A DNA stretch of 64,000 bases from Rhizobium sp. 16-488-2b (GTDB lineage Bacteria; Pseudomonadota; Alphaproteobacteria; Rhizobiales; Rhizobiaceae), in assembly GCF_017741815.1 (NCBI RefSeq), contig NZ_JAGHMF010000003.1, forward strand, positions 558,001 to 622,000. Direction: 5' to 3'. Positions 44,853 through 53,376 of this stretch are shown piece after piece. The notes under the pieces are model-generated. The model ran no database searches, was not told the DNA's origin, and saw only the letters and a list, made by a program, of their open reading frames with translations. The translations under genes were made by a program, and so were the position numbers. Within the stretch, counting starts at the first letter, position 1. Every line of letters starts with the position of its first letter.

Positions 44853-44879
44853 AAAGCCCGGCCTCGCGCCGGGCTTTTG
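44853..44879 (+). terminator. Intrinsic terminator after kup
   Basis: AAAGCCCGGC-CTCGC-GCCGGGCTTTT is a perfect stem-loop with a T-rich 3' side, 22 bases after the kup stop. Confidence 0.88.
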
Positions 44880-44926
44880 CGTTTCAGGCTCTATAAGCAT
44901 TCGCTGTATGAATTCGGAGCACTGCA

Positions 44927-44947
44927 TTAACCAAGCATCAAGGTTAA
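44927..44947. promoter_or_regulatory. Inverted TTAACC repeat upstream of the wall hydrolase gene
   Basis: TTAACC-N9-GGTTAA lies 47 bases before the GTG of the hydrolase gene. TTAACC is a CtrA half-site sequence, but the spacing and inverted order differ from the standard TTAA-N7-TTAA box, so the assignment is tentative. Confidence 0.3.
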
Positions 44948-44993
44948 TGAGACATTTTTATCGGCATGTTCATGCGTCCCATGCCGGAGTCTG

Positions 44994-46211
44994 GTGTTGC
45001 GTCGAAATAGTCGTGTCCCTGGCAAATCACGCACCCCTGGTGCGCCGCGCCGCTTTGATAAGCTGCGCCCCTTGCTGCAAAGATGGAGTTCCCCCGCGCT
45101 CTTCGGCGTCTGCGCGTGGCTGGCATTTCCCACCATGGCCTCGCATGCCGATCTGGCGGCCCTTCTGGCCGGCCTCGACCAGGGCCGCGAGAACTGGCGC
45201 ATGGTGCTGACAAACTCGCCCGCCGGCTCCATCCACCAGGCCGAGCTCGCATTTGCCGATCCAGCTGTCACCGGTGCCATCGCATCCGGCGCGGGCATGG
45301 TGCTGCCCGATGGCCGCAAGGTCGCCTTCACCGCCGAGAACAAGGGCCACGAAGACACGCCCGATGAGGACCGCGTCAACCGTGCCACCAAGAAGGGCAG
45401 GGTGGTCGCCGTCGAGCAAGTGCAGCCGCCGAAGGATTTCTCCGCCGGCTCGATCCTGCAGCGGACCCGTCTTCTGTTTCAGCCGACCTTCAATCTGAAG
45501 GACAAGTCGGCCTTCGTGAAGCCGAAGATCCGCGGCAAGGAAATCGAGATCGCCACCAATTTCTATCGCAAGCAGCCGCCGAAGCCCGCAGCCGACATCT
45601 CGCCGATGCTGGCCGATCTCGTCACCAGCAACAAGTCCGACGTGCTCGCCACCGCGTTTGCGCCTGCCGCTCCCGATTACGCCCGCCAGTCCCCCTTCGA
45701 TTCGATCCTGACGGAGAAAGCCGACAATGGCCGCTTCGTGCCGCAGATCGGGCCTAAGGATCACGCCTGGGCGGCCAGCATCCTGCCGGCCAGCGTCTTT
45801 TCTCCCGCCGAGCAGCAGTGTCTGGCGTCAGGCATCTATTTCGAGGCGCGTGGTGAGACCGTGAAGGGTCAGGCGGCCGTCGCCCAGGTTATCCTCAACC
45901 GCGTGCGCAACCCGGCCTATCCGAAGACCATCTGCGGCGTCGTCTATCAGAACGAGGATTGGCGCAACCGCTGCCAGTTCTCCTTCGCCTGCGACAACAT
46001 CAAGGACCGCGTGAACTCGCAGGCCCATTGGAGAATCGCCCGCGATGTGGCGATGGCGGTCACCGCCGGCCGCATCTGGTTGCCCCAGGTTGGCTCCGCA
46101 ACCCATTACCACGCCGTCTACGTCCGCCCGAAATGGGCAAAGACCATGGAAAAGGTCGGCCGCATCGGTCTGCACGTCTTCTACCGCACCTATGGCGGCG
46201 GCTGGAGCTGA
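44994..46211 (+). CDS. SleB-type cell wall hydrolase
   Basis: A 405-residue protein. An N-terminal hydrophobic segment (SSPALFGVCAWLAFPTMASHA) after a basic region is probably an export signal. The C-terminal 130 residues are a Hydrolase_2/SleB domain: EQQCLASGIYFEARGETVKGQAAVAQVILNRVRNPAYPKTICGVVYQ, then CQFSFACDNI, with the catalytic Glu in FEARGE. Members cleave peptidoglycan and act as lytic transglycosylase-like enzymes. The GTG start at 44994 has CGGAG nearby; other starts downstream are possible. Confidence 0.85.
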   Translation: MLRRNSRVPGKSRTPGAPRRFDKLRPLLQRWSSPALFGVCAWLAFPTMASHADLAALLAGLDQGRENWRMVLTNSPAGSIHQAELAFADPAVTGAIASGAGMVLPDGRKVAFTAENKGHEDTPDEDRVNRATKKGRVVAVEQVQPPKDFSAGSILQRTRLLFQPTFNLKDKSAFVKPKIRGKEIEIATNFYRKQPPKPAADISPMLADLVTSNKSDVLATAFAPAAPDYARQSPFDSILTEKADNGRFVPQIGPKDHAWAASILPASVFSPAEQQCLASGIYFEARGETVKGQAAVAQVILNRVRNPAYPKTICGVVYQNEDWRNRCQFSFACDNIKDRVNSQAHWRIARDVAMAVTAGRIWLPQVGSATHYHAVYVRPKWAKTMEKVGRIGLHVFYRTYGGGWS

Positions 46212-46360
46212 CAAAAACCCGGTAAAAGGCGCGTTTTCGCGCCTTATTGCCGCGTCTGCCCGCGGATTCTTTCCCCCGATTCCGCCACAACCCGCCCGTA
46301 TCGATCTAACCATATGTTTTTGATCGCTTATTTTATGGCTGGACATCGGCCTGCTACGCC

Positions 46361-46389
46361 TTGACTATGGATTTTGCTAAAACTATGTT
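46361..46389 (+). promoter_or_regulatory. Sigma-70-type promoter of the atp operon
   Basis: TTGACT, a 17-base spacer and TATGTT. It lies about 105 bases before atpI in a 282-base intergenic region with no other gene, so it probably drives the atpI-B-E-F'-F operon. Confidence 0.5.
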
Positions 46390-46493
46390 GCGCGCGACTT
46401 CAAAGCGGGCCGGAAGGTTCTTCAGCCTTGGGGTCGTTGTCCGGTAAACCGGGGTAGCGGCGTAGCGGACGGCGGCAGGCGGAGGAGAGCACG

Positions 46494-46838
46494 ATGGCGG
46501 ATGACCGCGAGGAGAGTCTGGAAAAGCGCCGTGCGCAACTGGGAGCGGAACTCGCGACCAAGCGCATCGAGGCGGGGAAGGACGAGGCCGACGAGGCCCG
46601 CGCCGAGGTAAGCCGCAAGGGCTACGCCCAGGCGATGAAGCTTTCGAGCGAGTTCATTTCCGCAGTCGTGGTCGGCGCTGTCCTGGGCTATCTCTTCGAC
46701 CGTTTTGTCGGCACTGCGCCTTGGGGATTGATCGTACTTCTTCTTCTTGGATTTGGTGCCGGCGTGCTGAACGTGATGCGCGCTGCGGGCAAGGTTGCGA
46801 AACCTGATCTCGATATGCGCGAAAGCGACCGGAAATAG
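46494..46838 (+). CDS. atpI: ATP synthase accessory protein AtpI
   Basis: A 114-residue protein with a charged N-terminus and two membrane segments (FISAVVVGAVLGYLFDRF, GLIVLLLLGFGAGVLNVM). The GxxxGYxxD-like sequence in the first helix and the gene position before atpB identify AtpI/AtpQ, which assists c-ring assembly or Mg2+ supply. GGAGGAG precedes the ATG. Confidence 0.9.
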   Translation: MADDREESLEKRRAQLGAELATKRIEAGKDEADEARAEVSRKGYAQAMKLSSEFISAVVVGAVLGYLFDRFVGTAPWGLIVLLLLGFGAGVLNVMRAAGKVAKPDLDMRESDRK

Positions 46839-46913
46839 GGCGGAACGTTCAGGCGTTCGATCCAGTGCAATAATCCCGTCTCGTGCGGGTATAAGATATA
46901 GAGAGAACAAGCG

Positions 46914-47666
46914 GTGTCTAACGATCCGACTCATCAGTTCCTGATCCAGAAGATTGTGCCGATCGAAATCGGCGGGATTGATTTCTCGTTTACGAACGCC
47001 TCGCTGTTCATGGCGGCGTCCGCTGCCGTGGCCGCCGGCTTCCTCTATTTCTCGACGTCGAACCGCGCCATCGTGCCGGGCCGCTCGCAGTCGGTCGCCG
47101 AAATGTCCTACGAGTTCATCGCGGGCATGCTGAAGGAAGGCGCCGGATCCAAGGGGATGAAGTTCTTCCCGCTGGTCTTCTCGCTCTTCATGTTCGTGCT
47201 GACCGCAAACCTGCTCGGCATGTTCCCATACTTCTTCACCATCACCAGCCAGATCATCGTCACCTTTGCTCTTGCTCTGCTCGTCATCGGCACGGTTCTG
47301 GTCTACGGCTTCTACAAGCACGGCTTCCACTTCCTGAATGTCTTCGTGCCTCAGGGCGTTCCCGGCATCTTGCTGCCGCTGGTCGTCGCCATCGAAATCA
47401 TCTCGTTCCTGTCGCGTCCGATTTCGCTCTCCGTTCGTCTCTTCGCCAACATGCTGGCCGGTCACATCACCCTTAAAGTGTTCGCGGGCTTCGTTGCCTC
47501 GCTTGGAGCCATGGGTGCTGTTGGTATCGGTGGCGCCGTTCTTCCCCTCATCATGACCGTCGCCCTGACGGGTCTCGAGTTCCTCGTCGCCTTCCTCCAG
47601 GCTTACGTCTTTGCGGTGCTGACTTGCATGTACCTCAACGACGCGATCCATCCGGGTGGCCACTAA
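46914..47666 (+). CDS. atpB: ATP synthase Fo subunit a
   Basis: A 250-residue membrane protein. The functional helix with the essential Arg is in [20 protein letters not shown] near residue 180. [10 protein letters not shown] and [24 protein letters not shown] are also conserved. It forms the proton half-channels against the c ring. The start is GTG at 46914 with AGAGAGAAC before it. The distal part of the protein is as expected in length for alphaproteobacteria. Confidence 0.96.
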   Translation: MSNDPTHQFLIQKIVPIEIGGIDFSFTNASLFMAASAAVAAGFLYFSTSNRAIVPGRSQSVAEMSYEFIAGMLKEGAGSKGMKFFPLVFSLFMFVLTANLLGMFPYFFTITSQIIVTFALALLVIGTVLVYGFYKHGFHFLNVFVPQGVPGILLPLVVAIEIISFLSRPISLSVRLFANMLAGHITLKVFAGFVASLGAMGAVGIGGAVLPLIMTVALTGLEFLVAFLQAYVFAVLTCMYLNDAIHPGGH

Positions 47667-47680
47667 GGGATACCGACATT

Positions 47681-47696
47681 GACGCCCGCGGGCGTC
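47681..47696. other. Perfect palindrome between atpB and atpE
   Basis: GACGCCCG-CGGGCGTC, a 16-bp palindrome in the 69-base gap between atpB and atpE, 40 bases before the atpE start. In the transcript it would form a short hairpin that could influence mRNA processing or translation of atpE. Confidence 0.55.
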
Positions 47697-47735
47697 AGTC
47701 AATTCGCCGCAACAACCATTTCAAAGGAGTACAAC

Positions 47736-47963
47736 ATGGACGCGGAAGCAGCAAAATTCATCGGTGCAGGCCTCGCTTGCTTTGGTATGGCCGGTACGGC
47801 TCTCGGCCTCGGCAACATCTTCGGCAGCTACCTGTCGGGCGCCCTGCGCAACCCGTCTGCCGCTGACAGCCAGTTCGGCCGTCTGGTATTCGGCTTCGCC
47901 GTTACGGAAGCTCTGGGCATCTTCTCGCTGCTCGTCGCTCTCCTTCTGCTGTTCGCCGTTTAA
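47736..47963 (+). CDS. atpE: ATP synthase Fo subunit c
   Basis: A 75-residue two-helix proteolipid. [31 protein letters not shown] is the N-terminal helix and loop, and the proton-carrying Glu58 is in [27 protein letters not shown] at good spacing supports the ATG at 47736; the frame is open upstream. Hairpins lie both before and after the gene. Confidence 0.96.
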   Translation: MDAEAAKFIGAGLACFGMAGTALGLGNIFGSYLSGALRNPSAADSQFGRLVFGFAVTEALGIFSLLVALLLLFAV

Positions 47964-47978
47964 TTTCGGCGCACTGAG

Positions 47979-48015
47979 GGATCACGGCCTGCGAACAGCG
48001 AGCCGTGATCCTTTG
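47979..48015 (+). terminator. Hairpin between atpE and atpF'
   Basis: GGATCACGGC (47979-47988) and GCCGTGATCC (48002-48011) form a perfect 10-bp stem with a 13-base loop, followed by TTTGTATTT. It looks like a partial terminator or a 3'-end stabiliser that would favour atpE messages over the downstream b-type subunits. Confidence 0.65.
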
Positions 48016-48041
48016 TATTTGCAGTACACCTGGAGGTGAGC

Positions 48042-48680
48042 ATGTTTTTTGTGACCCCGGCTTACGCTGAAGAAGCCCCGGCGGGAACCGCAGAAACTGG
48101 TGCAGCGACCGGTACAGACGCGCATGCTGCCCCGGCCGCAGGCGAGGTTCATACCGAGACCGGCGTGCCAGCCGAACACCATGGCGGTGTTTTCCCGCCT
48201 TTCGATACTTCGACGTATGCGTCCCAGCTGCTCTGGCTGGCGATTACCTTCGTCATTTTCTTCGTGCTCATGCAAAAGGTCATTGCACCGCGCATCGGCG
48301 GTATCCTCGAGCAGCGCCACACGCGCATTGCCCAGGACCTCGATGAGGCTGCACGCCTGAAGGCGCAGGCAGACGCAGACGTCGCTGCCTACGAAGCCGA
48401 ACTCGCAGAAGCCCGCGCCAAGTCGAACGCAATCGGCACGGCAGCGCGCGACGCCGCCAAGCTCAAGGCCGAGGCCGACCGCCGCGCGGTTGAAGCCGCT
48501 CTGGGCGAAAAATTGAAGGCTGCGGAAGGCCACATCGCCGATATCAAGGCGAAGGCATTTGCAGACGTCGGCACGATCGCCGAGGAAACGGCAAAGGCCG
48601 TCGTCGAGCAGCTGATCGGTGGCACCGCCACCAAGGCTGAAGTCACGTCCGCCGTTACCGCGGCCAAGAAGGGAGCTTGA
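48042..48680 (+). CDS. ATP synthase Fo subunit b' (AtpF')
   Basis: A 212-residue protein with a hydrophilic Ala/Glu/His-rich N-terminus, a single membrane helix ([23 protein letters not shown] near residue 65) and a long charged coiled coil. It is the first of two b-type stalk subunits, as in other alphaproteobacteria and photosynthetic bacteria. GGAGGT before the ATG at 48042 decides the start over the GTG at 48036. The N-terminal extension before the helix is longer than in subunit b. Confidence 0.93.
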   Translation: MFFVTPAYAEEAPAGTAETGAATGTDAHAAPAAGEVHTETGVPAEHHGGVFPPFDTSTYASQLLWLAITFVIFFVLMQKVIAPRIGGILEQRHTRIAQDLDEAARLKAQADADVAAYEAELAEARAKSNAIGTAARDAAKLKAEADRRAVEAALGEKLKAAEGHIADIKAKAFADVGTIAEETAKAVVEQLIGGTATKAEVTSAVTAAKKGA

Positions 48681-48683
48681 TCG

Positions 48684-49175
48684 ATGGAATTTGCACTGGA
48701 CGCAACATTCTTCGCATTCGTCGGTCTCGTCCTGTTCCTGGCGTTGGTCGTCTACCTCAAGGTTCCCGGCATGATGGCGACGTCGCTCGACGACCGCGCC
48801 GATCAGATCCGTAACGAGCTGTCGGAAGCCAAGCGTCTGCGTGAAGAGGCCCAGCACCTGCTGGCCGAATATCAGCGCAAGCGCAAGGAAGCCGAAGCGG
48901 AAGCTGCCCATATCCTGGCAGCCGCCGAGCGCGAAGCGGAAATGTTCACCGCCGAAGCCAAGAAGAAGACCGAGGAATTCGTCGCCAACCGCACCGCGGT
49001 TTCGGAAGCGAAGATCAAGCAGGCCGAAGCCGATGCGATGAAGGCGGTTCGTTCCGCAGCCGTCGACCTCGCCATCGCCGCCGCTGAAACGGTTCTCGTC
49101 AAGAAGGCCGATGCCAAGGTTCAGTCCGAACTCTTCGGCAACGCCCTCGGCCAGGTAAAGACCCGCCTCAACTGA
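48684..49175 (+). CDS. atpF: ATP synthase Fo subunit b
   Basis: A 163-residue stalk subunit with an N-terminal membrane helix (FFAFVGLVLFLALVVYLKVPG) followed by a long Ala/Glu/Lys coiled coil (SLDDRADQIRNELSEAKRLREEAQ and on). It starts 3 bases after the b' stop, so the pair is translationally coupled. The F1 genes (atpHAGDC) are not here; the split is usual for alphaproteobacteria. Confidence 0.95.
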   Translation: MEFALDATFFAFVGLVLFLALVVYLKVPGMMATSLDDRADQIRNELSEAKRLREEAQHLLAEYQRKRKEAEAEAAHILAAAEREAEMFTAEAKKKTEEFVANRTAVSEAKIKQAEADAMKAVRSAAVDLAIAAAETVLVKKADAKVQSELFGNALGQVKTRLN

Positions 49176-49195
49176 GATCGGTCCTGTCGCATTTC

Positions 49196-49222
49196 AAAGC
49201 CCCGGTTCGCCGGGGCTTTTTG
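49196..49222 (+). terminator. Intrinsic terminator after the atp operon
   Basis: AAAGCCCCGG-TTCG-CCGGGGCTTTTT: a strong stem with a TTCG tetraloop region and T-run, 20 bases after the atpF stop. Confidence 0.9.
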
Positions 49223-49273
49223 CGTTTTGGAGATGTTGTCGCGGTAACGCTGAAACGACGTGCGAGGTGTCGC

Positions 49274-49945
49274 CTACTCGCCGTCGGTGACCAGGAACTG
49301 TTTGAGCCGCCCGAAGCTCATGCGGTGCAGCGGGCAGGGGCCATGGCTGTCGATGCCGGCGCGGTGGCGTGCCGTGCCGTAGCCCGCATGCGCGGCGAAA
49401 CCATAGGCGGGGAAGATGAGGTCGGCGCGCGTCATCATCCGGTCGCGCGTGACCTTGGCGACGATGGACGCGGCGGCGATCGACACGGAGCGGGCATCGC
49501 CCTTGACGACGGCCTGGCCGGGGCAATCGAGTCCCGGGGGCACGTCCAGCCCGTCAGTCAGTACATAACTTGCCGGGATGGAGAGGCTCAGGATCGCGCG
49601 GCGCATGGCATCCAGGCTCGCCTTGCGGATATCCGTCTCGTCGATGCGGCGCGAGCTGGATGAGGCGATCGCGACGGTCGCGGTGGCAAGGATCTGCTCG
49701 AACAGCTCTTCTCGTCTCTGCGCGGAAAGCTGCTTGGAATCGTTCAGGCCATCGGGAATACGCTTGGGATCGAGAATGACGGCGGCGGCAACGACTGGCC
49801 CCGCCAGCGGCCCGCGCCCCGCCTCGTCGGCGCCGGCGACCGGCCAGTGGCCGGCCTTGCGCGCCTTCAGCTCCAGCCGGAAATCCGGAAGCAGCGGGAC
49901 ATCTTCGAAAAGCATGGGAGAATCGGGTGGCGTGCGACGTTTCAT
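49274..49945 (-). CDS. rnhB: Ribonuclease HII
   Basis: A 223-residue type 2 RNase H. It shows [24 protein letters not shown] (first catalytic Asp-Glu) near residue 36, [38 protein letters not shown] (second Asp cluster) and [24 protein letters not shown]. It removes ribonucleotides and RNA-DNA hybrids from DNA. It converges on the atp operon. Confidence 0.95.
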   Translation of the reverse strand: MKRRTPPDSPMLFEDVPLLPDFRLELKARKAGHWPVAGADEAGRGPLAGPVVAAAVILDPKRIPDGLNDSKQLSAQRREELFEQILATATVAIASSSSRRIDETDIRKASLDAMRRAILSLSIPASYVLTDGLDVPPGLDCPGQAVVKGDARSVSIAAASIVAKVTRDRMMTRADLIFPAYGFAAHAGYGTARHRAGIDSHGPCPLHRMSFGRLKQFLVTDGE

Positions 49946-50055
49946 GCGGCTGAACTTCGCACGCCAACCCGATTTCCTGCAAGTCCCCGGATCAGGGCGG
50001 CGGGCCGGGGACTTGAGAACGGAAGGCCAGGGTCAGCCGTCCGTAAGGGAATGTC

Positions 50056-50112
50056 AGAGCATGTCGCGCAAAAGTGTGCAGCGGTTTTGCGACAACGACA
50101 TGCTACAAAACT
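50056..50112. repeat. Palindromic repeat family B, copy 3 (short form)
   Basis: AGAGCATGTCGCGCAAAAG, GCAGCGGTTTTGCGACAACGACATGC and a trailing ACAAAACTAG. It has only the first half of the element seen at 24211. Its right end reaches the stop codon of the radical SAM gene on the minus strand. Confidence 0.8.
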
Positions 50113-51268
50113 AGAGCAGCGACAGCTGCACGCCGCTGCCGTTTGGCGGCACGAAGAGGTCGTCGCGCAGCGGCATGCTCCGGCGGGTCATGCCGAGCCG
50201 CTTCGTGGCCATCTCGAAGCGCCGGGCGATCTGCCAGGCATAGGGACCGGCGCCCTTCATGCGCTTGCTGAAATCGGCGTCGTAATCCTTGCCGCCGCGC
50301 ATCGAGCGCACCAGCGACATGACGTGCCGGTAGCGGTCGGGATAGTGCTGCAGCAGCCAGTCGCGAAACAGCGGCGAGACCTCCAATGGAAGACGCAGGA
50401 TCACATACCCGGCTTCCGTGGCGCCGGCGGCATGCGCCGCATCGAGCACGCGCTCGATCTCGTGGTCGTTCAGCGCTGGAATGACCGGCGCCATCATCAC
50501 AGATGTGCGAATGCCGGCGTCGCTCAGCGCCTTCAGCGCATCGAGCCGCTTCGACGGGGTTGAGGCGCGCGGCTCCATCGTCCGCGCCAGCTTGCGGTCC
50601 AGCGTCGTCACCGACAGCGAGGCGCGCACCAGGTTTTTCTCCGCCATGCGCTGCAGGATATCGAGATCGCGCAGGATGAGTGCCGACTTGGTGACGATCG
50701 AGACAGGATGGTTCGCCCGCTCCAGCACCTCAAGGATATCCCGCATGATCCGCCACTCCTTCTCGATCGGCTGGTACGGGTCCGTATTGGTGCCGATGGC
50801 GATCACTCGCGGCTTGTAGCCGGGCTTGGCGAGTTCGCGCTCTAAAAGCTTGGCCGCATCCGGCTTGGCAAACAGCCGCGCTTCGAAATCCAGCCCCGCC
50901 GACAGGCCCATATAGGCGTGTGTGGGCCGTGCGAAGCAATAGATGCAGCCGTGCTCGCAGCCGCGATAGGGGTTGATCGAACGGTCGAAGGGAATATCCG
51001 GCGATTCATTGCGGGTGATTGCCGTACGCGGCTTTTCGATCTGTACCTCGGTCTTGAACGGCGGCAGCTCTTCCAGCGTCTGCCAGCCATCGTCGAAGCC
51101 TTCGCGGCGCTGCGGTTCGAAGCGCCCGCTCGGGTTCAGCCCCGCACCACGGCCACGCCGGCGGTCGACCTCGATTCTGAGGCCGGAAGAAACGATCATC
51201 GCGTCGGCAATATCCGCCGTATTGGCAGGCGCGAATGCGGCCTGCCCTGCAAGGGACTGTTCGTTCAT
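50111..51268 (-). CDS. PA0069-family radical SAM protein (SPL-like)
   Basis: A 385-residue radical SAM protein. The cluster-binding motif is CEHGCIYC (C-x3-C-x2-C) near residue 105, preceded by DRSINPYRGCEHGC. Later conserved parts are IGTNTDPYQPIEKEWRI and VTKSALILRDLDIL, found in the group related to spore photoproduct lyase. The reaction is unknown. It has no operon partner; its stop lies at the edge of a family B repeat. Confidence 0.85.
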   Translation of the reverse strand: MNEQSLAGQAAFAPANTADIADAMIVSSGLRIEVDRRRGRGAGLNPSGRFEPQRREGFDDGWQTLEELPPFKTEVQIEKPRTAITRNESPDIPFDRSINPYRGCEHGCIYCFARPTHAYMGLSAGLDFEARLFAKPDAAKLLERELAKPGYKPRVIAIGTNTDPYQPIEKEWRIMRDILEVLERANHPVSIVTKSALILRDLDILQRMAEKNLVRASLSVTTLDRKLARTMEPRASTPSKRLDALKALSDAGIRTSVMMAPVIPALNDHEIERVLDAAHAAGATEAGYVILRLPLEVSPLFRDWLLQHYPDRYRHVMSLVRSMRGGKDYDADFSKRMKGAGPYAWQIARRFEMATKRLGMTRRSMPLRDDLFVPPNGSGVQLSLL

Positions 51269-51409
51269 CGGGTTTCTCCGTCGATGGAAGACTCGTCGTC
51301 CCCATCCGTTCTGGTGATTAAATTCCTATCGCCGAAATGAGAACAATGCAAGAACAAATTTGGAAAACTGTCGCTGGTAATGTTTTGTGCGTCGCACTAT
51401 AAATGAGCA

Positions 51410-51928
51410 ATGTTGACTGTCGTATTGGAATGCCGGGATCAGGAACCTGAGCTGGCGCAGACATTATCGGTGTTGGTTGCTGGTGCCGTGGAGGGGCTGG
51501 TGAGCGATGTGGTGGTGCTCGACCACGGCTCGCGCGATGGCTCGTCCAAGGTCGCGGACGCCGCCGGCTGCCGCTTCCATCAGCATTGGGATATCAAGGA
51601 CATACTGCGCTCGGCGCGCGGCGAATGGCTGTTATTCGTCGAGCCAGGCGCCCGCCCGCAAAGCGGCTGGATCGACGAGATCGCCGAATATGTGGCGCTG
51701 AACAAGCTGCCCGCCCGCTTCACCGCGTCGCGCGGTTATCGCCGGCCTTTCTATCAGCGCCTGCGCCGTCTGGCGCCGCTGGAACTTGGCCTGCTGCTGC
51801 CGAAGAAACATGCGCTGGCGACGGCGCGCAGCGGCATGCAGCTGGCGGAATTCGTTAAGGGGCAGAAGCTGCGCAAGCTATCGGCCGAGCTTATCCCGTC
51901 CTGGGTCGCGCGTTCGGCGCGGAACTAG
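51410..51928 (+). CDS. Short GT2-like glycosyltransferase
   Basis: A 172-residue protein resembling the front half of a family 2 glycosyltransferase (GT-A): TVVLECRDQEPELAQTLSVLVAGAVEGLVSDVVVLDHGSRDGSSKVADAAGC, then RSARGEWLLFVEPGARPQSGW. The DxD element is replaced by VEPG. The length is about half of a normal GT2, and the ribosome binding site is weak. It may be a truncated or regulatory relative. It converges on moaB with a 4-base gap. Confidence 0.65.
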   Translation: MLTVVLECRDQEPELAQTLSVLVAGAVEGLVSDVVVLDHGSRDGSSKVADAAGCRFHQHWDIKDILRSARGEWLLFVEPGARPQSGWIDEIAEYVALNKLPARFTASRGYRRPFYQRLRRLAPLELGLLLPKKHALATARSGMQLAEFVKGQKLRKLSAELIPSWVARSARN

Positions 51929-51932
51929 TTTT

Positions 51933-52478
51933 TTAAGCGCCGCGCTTCAGGTGCTCGTCGAGCCTGGGCATGATCTCCACGAAATTGCACGGCATGTGGC
52001 GATAATCGAACTGCGCCTTCAAGATGCCGTCCCACGCGTCCTTGCAGGCGCCGGGCGATCCCGGCAGCACGAAGACGAAGGTGGTGCCGATCAGCCCAGC
52101 CGTCGCGCGCGACTGCACGGTGGATGTACCGATCTTGTCCTGCGAAATGCGGTGGAAGACGGCCGAAAAGCCGTCCATGCGCTTGTCGAACAGTGGCTCC
52201 AGCGCCTCCGGCGTCACGTCGCGGCCGGTAAAGCCGGTTCCGCCGGTGGTAATGATCACGTCGACATCCGATTGCGCCGTCCAGGCCTGCACCTGCGCGG
52301 CGATCACTTGTCTGTCGTCGGGCGCAATCGCCCGCGCGATCAGCCTGTGTCCGGCCTCTGAAATGCGCGCCGCCAGCGTATCGCCGGAGCGGTCGTCGGC
52401 GGGGGTGCGCGTGTCTGAAACCGTCAGCACGGCAAATCCCACCGGAATGAACGGACGCGTGTCGTCAACGCCTGTCAT
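51933..52478 (-). CDS. moaB: Molybdenum cofactor biosynthesis protein MoaB
   Basis: A 181-residue MoaB/Mog-fold protein: VGFAVLTVSDTRTPADDRSGDTLAARI, then DVIITTGGTGFTGRDVTPEALEPLFDK, the molybdopterin-binding signature, and FVLPGSPGACKDAWDGIL. MoaB-type proteins adenylylate molybdopterin. The ATG at 52478 follows GGGAG; the start overlaps the 3' end of ispE by 14 bases. Confidence 0.92.
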   Translation of the reverse strand: MTGVDDTRPFIPVGFAVLTVSDTRTPADDRSGDTLAARISEAGHRLIARAIAPDDRQVIAAQVQAWTAQSDVDVIITTGGTGFTGRDVTPEALEPLFDKRMDGFSAVFHRISQDKIGTSTVQSRATAGLIGTTFVFVLPGSPGACKDAWDGILKAQFDYRHMPCNFVEIMPRLDEHLKRGA

Positions 52479-53370
52479 CATCGTCTCCCGCCAATGTTTC
52501 GGTTGCCTCGAAATACCAGTCCGGCCGCTTGCCGTGAAGCGCACGCGCCGCGGCTTCCGCTTCGTCCATGTTGGCGAATATGCCGAAGCACGTCGCGCCC
52601 GATCCCGACATCCGCACGAAGAGCGCGCCCTGATCGCGCAGCATATCCGAGATCTCGGCGATTTCAGGCAGTATTGCGCGTGCCGGCCGTTCGAGATCAT
52701 TGCGCATGGCGCGCAGCGCCTCAAGCCATGATATTCCCGACGCGATGGCAAGCGCGCCATTGGTCTTGCGATCCAGCCTGCGGAACACATCCGGTGTCGA
52801 AACCGCCTTCAGAGGATTGGCAAGCACCATCGGGAAAACGGGCATGTCGCGCACCGTCTCGATCCGCTCGCCGATCCCACGTGCAATCAGCGGTCGGCTC
52901 GCCAGACACATCGGCACGTCGGCACCGAGCTCGATGGCGATCGCGTCGAGCGTCGCGGCGGGCAGGGGCATACTCCAGAGCCGCATCAACCCGCGCAGCG
53001 TGGCGGCAGCATCCGCAGAGCCTCCTCCGATGCCGGAGGCGATCGGTAGGTCCTTGCGCAGATGGATCATCACTGGTGGCGCCGTTCCGCCGGCGTCGAG
53101 AACAGCCAGGCGCAGCGCATCGCGCGCCTTCAGCACCAGATTGGTGCCGCCGTCGCCCGTGAGCGCGTCGCCGAAGCGTCCGGAAATGCGAAATTCGTCA
53201 TGCGCGGCGGCTGCAAATTCAAGCTGGTCGCCGCAGCGGGTAAAAGTCACCAGCATTTCGAGCAGATGATAACCGTGACTTTTCTGGCCCGTGACATGAA
53301 GGGCCAGATTGATCTTGGCAAAGGCATGCTCGCTGATCGCAACGCCGTCGGCGAAGCCTGTGTCAGCCAT
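52465..53370 (-). CDS. ispE: 4-diphosphocytidyl-2-C-methyl-D-erythritol kinase
   Basis: A 301-residue GHMP kinase of the MEP isoprenoid pathway. Motif 1 AFAKINLALHVTGQKSHGYHLLEML is at residue 17, and motif 2 LPIASGIGGGSADAAATLRGL (phosphate loop) near residue 107. RMSGSGATCFGIF is motif 3. The neighbouring prenyl diphosphate synthase uses the isoprenoid units it helps make. It is encoded 6 bases after the TPR gene. Confidence 0.94.
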   Translation of the reverse strand: MADTGFADGVAISEHAFAKINLALHVTGQKSHGYHLLEMLVTFTRCGDQLEFAAAAHDEFRISGRFGDALTGDGGTNLVLKARDALRLAVLDAGGTAPPVMIHLRKDLPIASGIGGGSADAAATLRGLMRLWSMPLPAATLDAIAIELGADVPMCLASRPLIARGIGERIETVRDMPVFPMVLANPLKAVSTPDVFRRLDRKTNGALAIASGISWLEALRAMRNDLERPARAILPEIAEISDMLRDQGALFVRMSGSGATCFGIFANMDEAEAAARALHGKRPDWYFEATETLAGDDDDRR

Positions 53371-53376
53371 GGATGA

